Shown: positions 1 through 8,769 of the stretch, in pieces
Position numbering within the stretch: the stretch's first letter is position 1
How the letters are laid out: every line of letters starts with the position of its first letter
DNA from: Pseudomonas fulva
GTDB taxonomy: Bacteria > Pseudomonadota > Gammaproteobacteria > Pseudomonadales > Pseudomonadaceae
Direction of reading: 5' to 3'
DNA: 64,000 nucleotides
NCBI RefSeq assembly: GCF_023517795.1
Contig: NZ_CP082928.1
Location: forward strand, 4,402,001 to 4,466,000
Program-made: the position numbers and the translations under genes
Notes under the pieces: generated by a model
Seen by the model: the letters and a program-made list of their open reading frames with translations, nothing else
What the model was told of the DNA's origin: nothing
Databases searched by the model: none

Positions 1-548
1 TTGATGCCACCGATGCCTTTCTCCCGGGACAGGTCGGTATTGACCTTCAGCTCGTCCAGTGGCGTGTGCAGGAAGCCCCCTGAGGTGTTGTAGCAGCGTA
101 CCGAGTCGCGCTGGGCGCCGAGCAGGCGGGCCAGGGACAGCTTGGCGCGCCTGGCCTTCAGGTCCCACAGGGCCACGTCGAAGGCGCCGATGGCCTGGGT
201 CGACAGACCGCTGCGGCCCACCGAGGCGCCCGCCCAGCACAGCTTGGTCCAGAGTTTCTGGATGTCGCTGGGGTTTTCGCCGAGCAACGCCGGGGCGATC
301 TCCCGGGCATGGGCGAACTGGCCGGCGGCGCCGGCGCGTTTCGAGTAGCTGAAGCCCAGGCCGCGATGGCCGTCCTTGCTCTCGATCTCCACGAACAGCA
401 GGGCGATCTCGGTCATCGGCTTCTGCCGGCCGGTCAGCACCTTGGCATCGCTGATCGGGTTGGCCAGGGGCAGAAACACCGAGGCGATGCGCACCCAGGC
501 GATCTGGTCCTGGTCGGCGCTGCCGTGGGGGAGGGTGTGTTCACTCAC
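1..548 (-). CDS. L-talarate/galactarate dehydratase-like enolase (3' end outside window)
   Basis: This is the N-terminal ~182 residues of a mandelate-racemase-type enolase; the rest lies beyond base 1. The stretch SDAKVLTGRQKP, the segment GFSYSKRAG, the motif WAGASVGRSG and the later CYNTSGGFLHTPLD closely follow the talarate/galactarate dehydratase subgroup as I remember it. Members dehydrate or epimerise C6 aldaric acids with a Mg2+ ion; the metal ligands and general bases lie in the missing C-terminal barrel. I chose the GTG at 548 because a GAGG Shine-Dalgarno sits about 8 bases upstream and family similarity begins soon after. It lies downstream of a LacI-type regulator on the same strand, which fits a substrate-induced catabolic gene. 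Substrate specificity is inferred. Confidence 0.85.
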   Translation of the reverse strand, partial: MSEHTLPHGSADQDQIAWVRIASVFLPLANPISDAKVLTGRQKPMTEIALLFVEIESKDGHRGLGFSYSKRAGAAGQFAHAREIAPALLGENPSDIQKLWTKLCWAGASVGRSGLSTQAIGAFDVALWDLKARRAKLSLARLLGAQRDSVRCYNTSGGFLHTPLDELKVNTDLSREKGIGGI

Positions 549-696
549 GCGGATTACCTCGCTTGACGTTCTCGTTGAGCGCCAGGTGACGGAAAGCCCT
601 GGCGTGAAGGCGGACGTTAGGCTGATTAGGTAATCATTCAAGCGACTGGGCAGGGCTTCAGGGCTTCAAGGCAGCAGCGGCCATCGTTGCTTCACC

Positions 697-762
697 TGTG
701 GGAACGGGCGGGGGCGCCTGGTCCATGCCCGTGATTTTTCGCGGGCATGGCCCGCTCCCACA
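697..762. repeat. REP-type palindrome
   Basis: A 66-base imperfect palindrome begins TGTGGGA and ends TCCCACA, with an inner stem ATGCCCG/CGGGCAT around a T-rich loop. The GCGGGCATGGCCCGCTCCCAC portion recurs near 59950, as expected for Pseudomonas repetitive extragenic palindromes. It lies between the LacI regulator and the dehydratase, where it could act as a transcription attenuator or mRNA-stabilising hairpin. Confidence 0.8.
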
Positions 763-846
763 GATAATCACCAGTCCATCCCACGAGGACGACCGGCCGC
801 TTCTGCCACCAATCGGCCAAACAGCAAAGTCGAGGATTTCGGCGCC

Positions 847-1884
847 TCAGGCGCTCTGCCGCTCGACGATGCTGAAGCCGGTATCGATGCGCACTTTCAC
901 CGGTTCCTCATCAGGATGGTCGAGGCGCTGCAGCAGGGCACGGGCGGCCTGCAGGCCGATCTCGGCGCCGTTGATACGCACGGTGGACAGCGACGGCTGC
1001 AGGTGTGCGGCGATGTTCAGGTCGCCGAAACCCATCACGGCCAGATCGTCCGGCACGCGGATGCCGCGCTCGGCGGCTTCAGCCAGCACGCCATGGGCCA
1101 GCGTGTCGGAGCTGCAGACCAGCACCTCGGGGCGCTCGCCGGCAGCCAGCAGGCGCCGTAGCCCCTGGCGCCCCAGGTCGACCGTCGCCGGTGGCGGCAG
1201 CACCACCCGGGGCACATCGTCGATGCCCTGGCGGGCCAGTTCCTCTTCCAGGCTGGCGCAGCGCCGCTGGCCGCGTGGGTCATCCAGGGTCACCACGGCG
1301 AAGCGACGGTAGCCTTTGGCCGCGAGGTAGCGGGCGATGGCCGCGCCGACCGCTTCGTGGCAAAAGCCCACCAGCATGTCCAGCGGTCGTGGCGCCAGGT
1401 CCCAGGATTCGACGATGGCGATGCCCGAGCGCGACAGGCGCGTACGACTGGCCCTGGTGTGCAGCGTGCCGGTCAGCACGATGCCGTCGGGACGGCGGCG
1501 CAGAATGGTGTCGAGCAGCTGTTCCTCGCGCTCGGCGCTGTAGTTGGTCAGGCCGATCAGGGTCTCGTGGCCGGCTTCGGTGAGGGTGTCGATCAGCGCC
1601 TGCACGGTGTCGGCGAAGATCGAGTTGGCCACGGTCGGCACCAACAGGGAAATCAGCCGGCTGCGCTGCGCGCCGGGCGCGGTGAGCATCGCCGGCAGGT
1701 AGCCGGTCTGCTGCACGGCGCGAAAGACCTTTTCGCGCAGCTCGGCGCGCACGATCTGCGGCTGGTTGAGGGCGCGCGACACGGTGATCGGCGACACCCC
1801 GGCGACCTTGGCGACGTCTGCCAGGGTCGGCGCCTTGCCAGCTGGCAGGTTCGGGCGCTTGCGGGTGGGGCGGTCATCACTCAT
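847..1884 (-). CDS. LacI-family transcriptional regulator (GntR/sugar-acid type)
   Basis: A 345-residue regulator. The N-terminal helix-turn-helix reads APTLADVAKVAGVSPITVSRALN, the LacI DNA-binding signature, followed by a periplasmic-binding-protein-like sensor domain ending in VMGFGDLNIAAHLQPSLSTV. I chose the ATG at 1884 because an upstream in-frame extension would add ~35 arginine/alanine-rich residues with no family resemblance. It is upstream of the aldarate dehydratase on the same strand and divergent from the alcohol dehydrogenase (187-base gap), so it may control both. The effector is probably a sugar acid, by context only; no operator was identified with confidence. Confidence 0.88.
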   Translation of the reverse strand: MSDDRPTRKRPNLPAGKAPTLADVAKVAGVSPITVSRALNQPQIVRAELREKVFRAVQQTGYLPAMLTAPGAQRSRLISLLVPTVANSIFADTVQALIDTLTEAGHETLIGLTNYSAEREEQLLDTILRRRPDGIVLTGTLHTRASRTRLSRSGIAIVESWDLAPRPLDMLVGFCHEAVGAAIARYLAAKGYRRFAVVTLDDPRGQRRCASLEEELARQGIDDVPRVVLPPPATVDLGRQGLRRLLAAGERPEVLVCSSDTLAHGVLAEAAERGIRVPDDLAVMGFGDLNIAAHLQPSLSTVRINGAEIGLQAARALLQRLDHPDEEPVKVRIDTGFSIVERQSA

Positions 1885-2070
1885 GGGCGTCCTCGCACGG
1901 GGTGGGCAGCGGGCGATAGTAGCAAGTCGGCGGCTCGTGCTTGCCCTCGACATGCCGCAAGGTGGCGCCCCACAAGCGTAAGCGGCCACTCATCCCTGGG
2001 GCTGAACCAAAGGACTCGGCGCTTTCTCGGACTTTAGGACAGGCACCCAACACTCGTTCTGGAGAGCAGC

Positions 2071-3237
2071 ATGCGCGCATTGACCTACCACGGCAGTCAC
2101 GACGTACGCGTCGACAACGTACCCGACCCCGTCATCCAGGAGCCGGACGACATCATTCTGCGGGTGACCGCTACCGCGATCTGCGGCTCGGATCTGCACC
2201 TGTACCGCGGCAAGATCCCCCAGGTGAAACACGGCGACGTGTTCGGCCACGAATTCATGGGTATCGTCGAGGAGGTCGGCAGCGCCGTCACCGCGGTAAG
2301 CAAGGGCGACCGGGTGATCGTGCCGTTCGTGATCGCCTGCGGCAGCTGCTTCTTCTGCGACATGAACCTGCATGCCGCCTGCGAAACCACCAACGACGGC
2401 CGCGGCGCGATCCTCAACAAGAAGCAGATTCCTTCCGGCGCCGCGCTGTTCGGCTACAGCCACCTGTATGGCGGCATGCCCGGCGGCCAGGCCGAGCTGG
2501 TGCGGGTGCCCAAGGCCAACGCCGGCCCGTTCAAGATTCCCGATGAACTCGACGACGAACGCGTGCTGTTTCTCACCGACATCCTGCCGACCGGCTACCA
2601 GGCGGTGATCAATGGCGGCGTGAAGGAGGGCAGCAGCGTGGCCATCTACGGCGCCGGTCCGGTCGGGCTGATGGCCGCCGCCTGTGCGCGGATGCTCGGC
2701 GCCAGGCAGATCTTCATGGTCGATAACCAGCCGTACCGCCTCGAATATGCGCGGGCGACCTATGGCGTGGTGCCGATCAATTTCGACAAGGTCGATGACC
2801 CGGCCGAGGCGATCATCGAGCAGACCGAAGGCTATCGCGGTGTGGATGCCGCCATCGATGCCGTGGGTTTCGAAGCCAAGGGCAGCGCCACGGAAACCCT
2901 GCTCACCCAGCTCAAACTCGAGGGCAGCAGTGGCAAGGCGCTGCGCCAGTGCATCGCTGCGGTCCGCCGTGGCGGCACGGTAAGCGTACCCGGCGTATAC
3001 GCCGGCTTCATCCATGGGTTCCTGTTCGGCGATGCCTTCGACAAGGGGCTGACCTTCAAGATGGGCCAGACCCATGTGCACGGTCTGCTGCCTGACCTGC
3101 TGGAGCGCATCCAGAGTGGCGTGCTGCAGCCGGAGGTGATCATCAGCCATCGCATGAATCTGTCCGATGCGGCCGAAGGTTATCGCCTGTTCGACAAGCA
3201 GGAGGACGATTGCCGCAAGGTCATCCTGCGCCCTTGA
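2071..3237 (+). CDS. Zinc-dependent medium-chain alcohol dehydrogenase, formaldehyde-dehydrogenase-like
   Basis: A 388-residue MDR enzyme. The catalytic zinc site is visible as C38 (TAICGSDLH) and H60-E61 (FGHEF). The structural zinc site has four cysteines at 90, 93, 96 and 104. The Rossmann motif [10 protein letters not shown] lies near residue 195. The extended middle ([14 protein letters not shown]) and the insert before [10 protein letters not shown] resemble the formaldehyde-dehydrogenase-like branch rather than simple ethanol dehydrogenases. It probably oxidises an alcohol or aldehyde with NAD(P)+. A GGAG ribosome site precedes the ATG. It is divergent from the LacI regulator and may share its regulon. 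The substrate cannot be read from sequence. Confidence 0.85.
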   Translation: MRALTYHGSHDVRVDNVPDPVIQEPDDIILRVTATAICGSDLHLYRGKIPQVKHGDVFGHEFMGIVEEVGSAVTAVSKGDRVIVPFVIACGSCFFCDMNLHAACETTNDGRGAILNKKQIPSGAALFGYSHLYGGMPGGQAELVRVPKANAGPFKIPDELDDERVLFLTDILPTGYQAVINGGVKEGSSVAIYGAGPVGLMAAACARMLGARQIFMVDNQPYRLEYARATYGVVPINFDKVDDPAEAIIEQTEGYRGVDAAIDAVGFEAKGSATETLLTQLKLEGSSGKALRQCIAAVRRGGTVSVPGVYAGFIHGFLFGDAFDKGLTFKMGQTHVHGLLPDLLERIQSGVLQPEVIISHRMNLSDAAEGYRLFDKQEDDCRKVILRP

Positions 3238-3571
3238 ACCTGGTGCCAACGGCAGGGCCGTCCATGGGCGGACCTGCCGTGAGCGATTGGCTTCGCTGCT
3301 TATATAAGGCAGCCATTATTAATTTGTAAGCATTGTAAATTAACTGGCGGAAATCTCCGCAACCATGAGTGTGGATAAAAGCGGGTAGTTGTATTTTGAT
3401 GGCATGCAAAATGCGGCACCCCGGAAGTTGCATCTTGCACTTTGCAATATGGAAGTTTGCTCGAGTTGTGCGAAGTCCCCTGTTTACAGGCGTTCACCAA
3501 CTTCCCTGGATTGGCATGTAGTGTGCAATAACGAGTGACGTTAAATCGTCATTCACCAAGGGAGTTTTCCG
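3238..3571. other. AT-rich intergenic region upstream of the DUF3509 gene
   Basis: 334 bases without a credible ORF, much richer in A+T than the flanking genes. It holds the promoter and 5' leader of the DUF3509 gene, including a near-repeat GGAAGTTGC/GGAAGTTTGC around 3424-3460. I saw no clear sigma-factor consensus. Confidence 0.5.
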
Positions 3572-3925
3572 ATGACTGCTGTTGCCATTGAAGTGCTTGC
3601 GTCTGCGCTGCCCGATCACGAGATCACTCTGACGCCGCGCCCGGATGGAAAATTTCTGCTGACAGTTGCCAAGGGTGGCGCGACTCAATTGTGTAGGGCT
3701 GTCGACCGCCACACGGTGGTCGATCAGCACGAGCTGCGTGCCCTGGCGCACGAGCTCGAGCGCGACCAGAAGCTGGTCAGCGGCGAGATTTCCTGGAAGG
3801 GCGCCGGTGCCCGCTGGGTGCGCCGCCAGCTGCCCACCTTCACAGGGGCGCCGGTGAGCCCGACTGCAGCCAAGATGATGTGGACCCGCCGCAACCTCGA
3901 TCGCCGTCAGCGCCCCACTGCCTGA
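3572..3925 (+). CDS. DUF3509 family protein
   Basis: A 117-residue soluble protein. The early segment LTPRPDGKFLLTV followed by an arginine and a long charged helix (LRALAHELERDQKLVSG) matches the small DUF3509 family common in Pseudomonas, whose function is unknown. The ATG at 3572 follows an AAGGGAG ribosome site. It is a monocistronic unit with a long AT-rich leader and a strong terminator immediately downstream. No signal peptide or membrane segment is present. Confidence 0.75.
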   Translation: MTAVAIEVLASALPDHEITLTPRPDGKFLLTVAKGGATQLCRAVDRHTVVDQHELRALAHELERDQKLVSGEISWKGAGARWVRRQLPTFTGAPVSPTAAKMMWTRRNLDRRQRPTA

Positions 3926-3941
3926 ACATTGGTCGATTCCG

Positions 3942-3970
3942 AGCCCCGCACTTCGCGGGGCTTTTTATTT
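3942..3970 (+). terminator. Rho-independent terminator of the DUF3509 gene
   Basis: Perfect 8-bp stem AGCCCCGC/GCGGGGCT with a 5-base loop, followed by TTTTATTT. It lies 16 bases after the stop codon. Confidence 0.92.
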
Positions 3971-4223
3971 GAGATTGCGGACGGTAATACCCAGATATCT
4001 ATACAAACAACTATATATAAGTGGCTACTTGTATAAGTTGCTCGAGGGCTGTGCAGCGCTTGGTCATTTTATTAGGGAGTTGCCAGCGAATCATTGCCGA
4101 CGTCGATCCTCATTCGGTAATTGCACGCGCTTGCAATTAACCGCTCGTCCTTAATTGCGAACGTATCGGCCATCGCCCCGTTCCCAATAATGAATCCCCC
4201 ATCAAGTCCAGGAGCGAACGATC
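3971..4223. other. AT-rich intergenic region with an imperfect inverted repeat
   Basis: No coding potential. Bases 4008-4040 form an imperfect inverted repeat (CAACTATATATAAGT paired with ACTTGTATAAGTTG, four-base spacer). This could be an operator or an mRNA hairpin in the leader of the DUF892 gene. The ribosome site CAGGAGCG lies just before 4224. Confidence 0.5.
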
Positions 4224-4733
4224 ATGGCGACCAAGACCGAAAATCTGTTGAGCTGGCTTCGCGATGCCCATGCGATGGAGCAGCAGGCCGAGCAGATGTT
4301 GAAAGCGCAGGCATCGCGCCTCGAGCATTATCCCAAGCTCAAGACCCGTATCGAACAACACATCGAGGAAACCCAGGGCCAGCGCGAGCTGCTGGAAGGG
4401 TGCCTGGAGCGCCTCGGCGAGAAGCCCTCGATGCTCAAGGACATCGCTGGCAAGCTCACCGCCTTCGGCCAGGCGGTCGGCGGTTCGGTCATGAGCGATG
4501 AAGTGATCAAGGGCGCCATGAGCGGCTACGTGTTCGAGAACCTCGAGATCGCCTCCTACACGGTGCTGATCGCGACCGCCAAGGCAGTTGGCGACCGCGA
4601 GACCCAGCGGGTCTGCGAAACCATCCTGCCCCAGGAGGAAGCGATGGCCGAATGGATCAAGGACCATCTGCCGGAGCTTACCGATGCGTTCCTGACCCGC
4701 TCGGAAGCGCCGGATACCGAAGCCAAGCGTTAA
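4224..4733 (+). CDS. DUF892/YciE-type ferritin-like protein
   Basis: A 169-residue, almost wholly alpha-helical protein. The start (NLLSWLRDAHAMEQQAEQML) and the repeated glutamate/histidine helices (EQHIEETQGQ, ENLEIASYTVL, ILPQEEAMAEW) match the DUF892 (YciE/YciF) family, four-helix bundles related to ferritins with putative di-iron sites. E and H residues at helix positions 17-18, 45-49, about 109 and about 136 are candidate ligands. Members are often stress-induced, but the biochemical role is not established. It ends in a strong hairpin, so it is probably monocistronic. Confidence 0.85.
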   Translation: MATKTENLLSWLRDAHAMEQQAEQMLKAQASRLEHYPKLKTRIEQHIEETQGQRELLEGCLERLGEKPSMLKDIAGKLTAFGQAVGGSVMSDEVIKGAMSGYVFENLEIASYTVLIATAKAVGDRETQRVCETILPQEEAMAEWIKDHLPELTDAFLTRSEAPDTEAKR

Positions 4734-4741
4734 TGGTCAGC

Positions 4742-4770
4742 GGCGCCCTGCAGCACGGTTGCAGGGCGCC
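4742..4770 (+). terminator. Terminator hairpin after the DUF892 gene
   Basis: Perfect 11-bp GC-rich stem GGCGCCCTGCA/TGCAGGGCGCC with a 7-base loop, followed by a pyrimidine-rich GCGCTCTCTCTTT tract rather than a pure T run. Confidence 0.8.
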
Positions 4771-4808
4771 GCGCTCTCTCTTTCCCCGTCGCACCGGTAG
4801 CCTTAGCA

Positions 4809-5357
4809 GTGTCCAGAATCATCACCTCCACCGATCCCGATCCATCTGCAGACAACACGGAAGTATCCGACTCGCTGATGTTCGGCACCCCCAAGGAGCG
4901 CCTGGATTTCTACCGGCGGGAAATCCAGTACGAAACCAACCTGATGGCCGACCGCACCAACGCCTACCTGGCAGCGCAGTCGTTTCTGGTCATCGCCTAT
5001 GCCTCGTCGATGGCCAATGCCAATCCGGACTGGGGCGACCTGTTCACCCTGGTGGTGCCCACGTTGCTGGCCCTGCTGGGCGTCGTCAGCTCGCTGAACG
5101 CCTGGCCGGGCATCCGCGCCTCGGCGGCAATCATCGGCCACTGGCACTTCAAACAGGAGCAGCTGCTACGCAGCGAGCCGAAGTTCGGCCATGCCTATGA
5201 CGAGTCGCCGCTGTTCAGCGAGCACGAATCCAGGGAGGACCGTTATTTCAAGTCCCTGCGCTTCTCGCTGCGTTCACCCTGGATGTTCACCATCTTCTGG
5301 GCCGGGCTGGGCGCGTTCTCGGTCTGGCTGCAGCTGTCGTCGTCGGCCAAGGTCTGA
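4809..5357 (+). CDS. Hypothetical three-segment membrane protein
   Basis: 182 residues I do not confidently recognise. Three hydrophobic stretches are visible: about 52-70 (SFLVIAYASSMA), 77-98 (FTLVVPTLLALLGVVSSL) and 157-177 (WMFTIFWAGLGAFSVWL). The N-terminal half before them is charged (RLDFYRREIQYETNLM), and an acidic/aromatic loop DESPLFSEHESREDRYFKSL precedes the last segment. The layout recalls small oligomeric inner-membrane proteins of the RipA-like type, a weak guess. The GTG at 4809 lacks a good ribosome site; an alternative ATG at 4878 (MFGTPKERLDF) would remove 23 poorly structured residues. Confidence 0.65.
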   Translation: MSRIITSTDPDPSADNTEVSDSLMFGTPKERLDFYRREIQYETNLMADRTNAYLAAQSFLVIAYASSMANANPDWGDLFTLVVPTLLALLGVVSSLNAWPGIRASAAIIGHWHFKQEQLLRSEPKFGHAYDESPLFSEHESREDRYFKSLRFSLRSPWMFTIFWAGLGAFSVWLQLSSSAKV

Positions 5358-5477
5358 GCGGCCGCGCCTGAGACCTGCGGTTACCTTTAACAGATCGCAC
5401 GGCAGCCGACCGCCCGTGGTCATTAACTCGAGGCAGGCACCGGGGCACTGCCGGCAATGGGCGAGGAGGCCGCGCAC

Positions 5478-6086
5478 GTGAAACCCACCTGGATCGCCAG
5501 CGCGGTGATCATCGTCCTGCTGCTCGCCGCGCTGCCGCTGTCATACCAGCTCTGGCCGGCGCGCACGCCAGTGGCCGCTGCCGTCGAGGCGGGCACGCCC
5601 ATCGGCGGGCCGTTCGAGCTGCGTGACCAGCATGGCCGTTCGGTGAGCCAGCGCAGTTTCGACGGAAAGTGGCTGCTGGTGTTCTTCGGCTTTACCCGCT
5701 GCGCCGATGTCTGCCCGACCACCCTGGTGCAGATCGCCAAGGTGCTCGACGGCCTCGGCGAGCAGAGCGCCCGGCTCCAGCCGCTGTTCATCAGCCTCGA
5801 CCCCGAGCGCGACACGCCCGAGGTGCTGGCCGCTTACACATCCTTCTTCGACCAACGCATCCTGGGCCTGACCGGCAGCCCGGAGCAGATCCAGCAGGTT
5901 GCCGAGGCTTATGGTGTGTACGTGCGCAAGGTGGCCATGGGCGACACCTATATGCTCGACCACACCGGCGCGGTGTACCTGATGAACCCGGACGGCGAGC
6001 TGGCCAGCCTGATCGCGTTGCAGAGGGCGCCGGCTGATGCGGTGCAGGACATCGCGAGCGCGATGGGGCGTTCACCCGATGGCTGA
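5478..6086 (+). CDS. SCO1/SenC-family copper chaperone for cytochrome oxidase
   Basis: A 202-residue membrane-anchored thioredoxin-fold protein. Residues 6-26 form a signal anchor. The copper-binding motif CADVC (C75, C79) and distal H162 (DHTGAVYLMN) are all present, as in functional SCO proteins that deliver copper or reduce the CuA site of cytochrome oxidase in the periplasm. I chose the GTG at 5478 because a perfect AGGAGG lies 8 bases upstream; an ATG at 5457 would place that site inside the gene. It overlaps the following CtaG-like gene by 8 bases, so the two are translationally coupled. Confidence 0.9.
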   Translation: MKPTWIASAVIIVLLLAALPLSYQLWPARTPVAAAVEAGTPIGGPFELRDQHGRSVSQRSFDGKWLLVFFGFTRCADVCPTTLVQIAKVLDGLGEQSARLQPLFISLDPERDTPEVLAAYTSFFDQRILGLTGSPEQIQQVAEAYGVYVRKVAMGDTYMLDHTGAVYLMNPDGELASLIALQRAPADAVQDIASAMGRSPDG

Positions 6087-6741
6087 GCGGCTCGGGGAGG
6101 GCGCTGCCGTGGGCAGAGTGGCTTGGAACTGGCCATTGGTACTCGGTCTGCTGGTGTTGGCCGGGTGCTGGCTGGGGCCCTTGCCGGCGATGAGTCGCAC
6201 GGCCTTTTCCGCGCATATGCTCTTGCACCTGGGCGTGGTGGCGCTGGCTGCGCCGCTGCTGGCCATCGGCCTGGCCCGCGCCGGCCTGCGGGTGGACGGG
6301 TTGCGCCACAGCAGTGCGGCACTGTGTCTGGTGTTCGCCGCGGAAATGCTGGTGGTATGGGGCTGGCACGCGCCACCGCTGCACGAAGCGGCGGCGCTCA
6401 GCGTCTGGGCCTTCGTCGCCCAGCAGGCCAGCTTTCTCGCCGTGGGGCTCGGCGTCTGGCTGCTGGGCTTCGCCAGCGACGTGCGCCGCGGGCTGGCGGC
6501 CGCCATGTTCGGTTTCTTCCTGACCTTCGTGCACATGACCATGCTGGGCGTGGTGCTGATCATGGCGCCCAGGCTGATCTATCCGGCCGAGCTGTGCCTG
6601 GGCGCATTCGGTTTCGAGCAGCTGGACGACCAGCGCTTCGGCGGCATCCTGATGGCAGCCTGGAGCGCCGTGGCATATCTGGGCGGGGCAGTGGTGCTGG
6701 GCGCGCGCCTGCTGGCGCCGGGGCGCGAGGCAGAGGCTTAG
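6079..6741 (+). CDS. CtaG-type (caa3) cytochrome c oxidase assembly membrane protein
   Basis: A 220-residue integral membrane protein with about six hydrophobic segments. Conserved features include the histidine-bearing HMLLHLGVVALAAPLL segment, WGWHAPPLHEAA and LTFVHMTMLGVVL. This is the pattern of the caa3_CtaG/YtaF-like family, whose histidines and methionines are thought to handle copper during oxidase assembly. It starts inside the end of the SCO gene (ATG overlapping codons before the TGA), so the pair forms an operon for copper insertion. No oxidase subunit gene is in the window. Confidence 0.82.
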   Translation: MAERLGEGAAVGRVAWNWPLVLGLLVLAGCWLGPLPAMSRTAFSAHMLLHLGVVALAAPLLAIGLARAGLRVDGLRHSSAALCLVFAAEMLVVWGWHAPPLHEAAALSVWAFVAQQASFLAVGLGVWLLGFASDVRRGLAAAMFGFFLTFVHMTMLGVVLIMAPRLIYPAELCLGAFGFEQLDDQRFGGILMAAWSAVAYLGGAVVLGARLLAPGREAEA

Positions 6742-6746
6742 CGCGG

Positions 6747-6777
6747 CGCCACCGCCGGCATCGCGCCAGCGGTGGCG
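6747..6777. terminator. Hairpin between convergent genes
   Basis: 9-bp stem CGCCACCGC/GCGGTGGCG with a 13-base loop between the CtaG-like gene and the convergent chemoreceptor. No T-run follows on either strand, so terminator function is only likely. Confidence 0.5.
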
Positions 6778-6782
6778 GGGGC

Positions 6783-8429
6783 TTAGAGCTTGAAGTTGCC
6801 GACCAGCTCGTCGAGCTGGCGTGACAGGTTCTGCAGGTTGCTGCTGGCGTCGTTCAACTGATCGGCGATCTGGGTGGTTTCCTGGGTGAACTGGTTGATC
6901 TGCTCGACGTTATGGTTGATCTCTTCGACCACGGCGGACTGTTCCTCGGTGGCCGTGGCGACCTGGATGTTCTGGTCGCTGATCTGGCCGATATGGCCAT
7001 TGATCTGCGCCAGCGCCTCGGAGGCCTTGCCCGCGTATTCGACCACCCGCTCGCTCTGCTGGCGGCCCTTGGCCATGGCCTCGACCGCCGAGCGCGACTC
7101 GGCCTGCAGGCGGTCGATGACCTTCTGGATTTCTTCGGTGGACGCGCCCGAGCGGCTGGCCAGGGTGCGTACCTCATCGGCCACCACGGCAAAGCCGCGG
7201 CCCTGTTCGCCGGCGCGGGCCGCTTCGATGGCGGCGTTGAGAGCCAGCAGGTTGGTCTGCTCGGAAATGCTGCGAATGGTGCCCAGGGTGGCGCTGATCG
7301 CCTCGATCTGCCCGGCCAGGGCGCCAACCACGCTGGCGGTCTGCTCCAGCTCACCGCTGAGCGCATCGATCTGCCGGTTGGCCTGGTCCACCACCTCGCG
7401 TCCGCCATTGGCATGCTCGGTGGCTTCACGGGCCACCCGGGCGGCGTTCTCGGCGTTGCCGGCGATCTCGTTGACCGTCGAGCCCAGTTCGTGGATGGCG
7501 GTGGCCACCTGCACCGTGCGGTCGCTCTGGGCCACGCAGTTGCTCTGGGTCAGGCGTGCACGGTCGGCCACGTCGCGGGCCATGGCCGAGAGCTGGCGGG
7601 AGTTGCCGGCCAGCTGCTGCATGATGCCGTGCACCTTTTCCAGAAAGCGGTTGAAGCTCTGGGCGATGTCGCTCAGCTCGTCGCTGCCACTGAGTTCGAT
7701 GCGCGAATTGAGCGCCAGGTTGTCGGCGGCATGGCCCAGGCTGCTCTGCAGGGTGGACACCCGGCGCCGCAGGTTGGCGACGATCAGCCAGGACGCGACG
7801 AAGGACACCAGCAGGCCCAGGGCGATGATCGTCAGCTGCTGCAGGCGGCCCTGTTCATAGTTGTCGGTGCTGCGCTGATTCTGCTGCTCGGCCTGCTGCA
7901 GCAGGGTGTCGAGCAGTTCGCCGGCACCCTGGCGCATCACCCCGTAGCTCTTGGCGTACTGGTCGCGGTAGATCTGCTGGGCGCGGGCCATGTCGCCCGC
8001 GTCGAGGGCCTGCAGCATCGGCATGAGTTCCGCGCTCACCATGGCCTCGAACTGGTCGAGCAGGCGCTGCGCCTGGGCACGGCGTTCCGGGTTGACCTGG
8101 GCCTCGACGGCGTGGCGCATGGCCTCGCGCATGCCGGGAATGTCTTCGTTGAGCGCCTCCTGCACCCGGGTCTTGACCCCGCGCTCGTCGCGCAGGGCGG
8201 TGTCCTGCAGCAGCATCATGTCGATACCGACGCGCATGCGCGGGATGCGCGAGGCGGCCTCGGCCATCGCGCGCATGGGGGCGGAGGTATTGAGATAGAG
8301 CGCGCTGGCCTCCTTCTGCATGTTCGACATGCTGGTAAGGCTGGTCACGGCGACCAGAACCAGGGCGATGCAGGGGATGGCCACTGCGATGATCAGACGG
8401 GTCTTGAGTGTCAGTGTGTCGAGGCGCAT
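6783..8429 (-). CDS. Methyl-accepting chemotaxis protein with four-helix-bundle sensor
   Basis: 548 residues. TM1 is near residues 11-32; a periplasmic helical domain spans about 35-190 and is rich in alanine and glutamate helices (4HB-type), with TM2 around 198-218. A HAMP linker follows. The signalling tip [20 protein letters not shown] and the continuation [15 protein letters not shown] are intact, so it should couple to CheW/CheA. The C-terminus ends [11 protein letters not shown] without a CheR-docking pentapeptide. The ligand cannot be inferred. It is divergent from the rsbR operon across a 340-base gap, and the first of two chemoreceptors flanking that operon. Confidence 0.92.
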   Translation of the reverse strand: MRLDTLTLKTRLIIAVAIPCIALVLVAVTSLTSMSNMQKEASALYLNTSAPMRAMAEAASRIPRMRVGIDMMLLQDTALRDERGVKTRVQEALNEDIPGMREAMRHAVEAQVNPERRAQAQRLLDQFEAMVSAELMPMLQALDAGDMARAQQIYRDQYAKSYGVMRQGAGELLDTLLQQAEQQNQRSTDNYEQGRLQQLTIIALGLLVSFVASWLIVANLRRRVSTLQSSLGHAADNLALNSRIELSGSDELSDIAQSFNRFLEKVHGIMQQLAGNSRQLSAMARDVADRARLTQSNCVAQSDRTVQVATAIHELGSTVNEIAGNAENAARVAREATEHANGGREVVDQANRQIDALSGELEQTASVVGALAGQIEAISATLGTIRSISEQTNLLALNAAIEAARAGEQGRGFAVVADEVRTLASRSGASTEEIQKVIDRLQAESRSAVEAMAKGRQQSERVVEYAGKASEALAQINGHIGQISDQNIQVATATEEQSAVVEEINHNVEQINQFTQETTQIADQLNDASSNLQNLSRQLDELVGNFKL

Positions 8430-8769
8430 GGGTGGGTTTCCATGTCATTGGAGTGGCGCCAGTATACGGTCACTTGGTGATTACTGCGCCATCATTTCCG
8501 ATCATTCGCAGCGTTGTACGCAGGCCTGGAAAACTGTGCGTTAGAGGGCTCTGTGGGATTTTTTCCCGGCGTGCCGGAAAGCATGGCCAGGCCGCCGGTC
8601 CGCCGGGTTGCGAATGATGTCACTTTGGCGGCGTTTTTCGCTTCTGTAGGCGACATATTTACCCGTACTATTCGCGGCCAAAACCTGCTCCAACTATTGC
8701 CTCCCCTCACTGTCACTTTTTCAAGCCGATCGAAAAGGTCGGCCTGTATCCGTTTAGGAGTTTTGGCTC
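8430..8769. other. Divergent intergenic region between chemoreceptor and rsbR
   Basis: No credible gene. It must contain the promoters of the chemoreceptor (leftward) and the rsbR operon (rightward). The only clear signal is the TTTAGGAG ribosome site about 8 bases before rsbR. I see no sigma-54 or Fur-type box. Confidence 0.5.

Noticed and set aside
1885..1989. N-terminal extension of the LacI regulator
   Set aside because: Arg/Ala/Pro-rich residues before the ATG at 1884 do not match LacI proteins.
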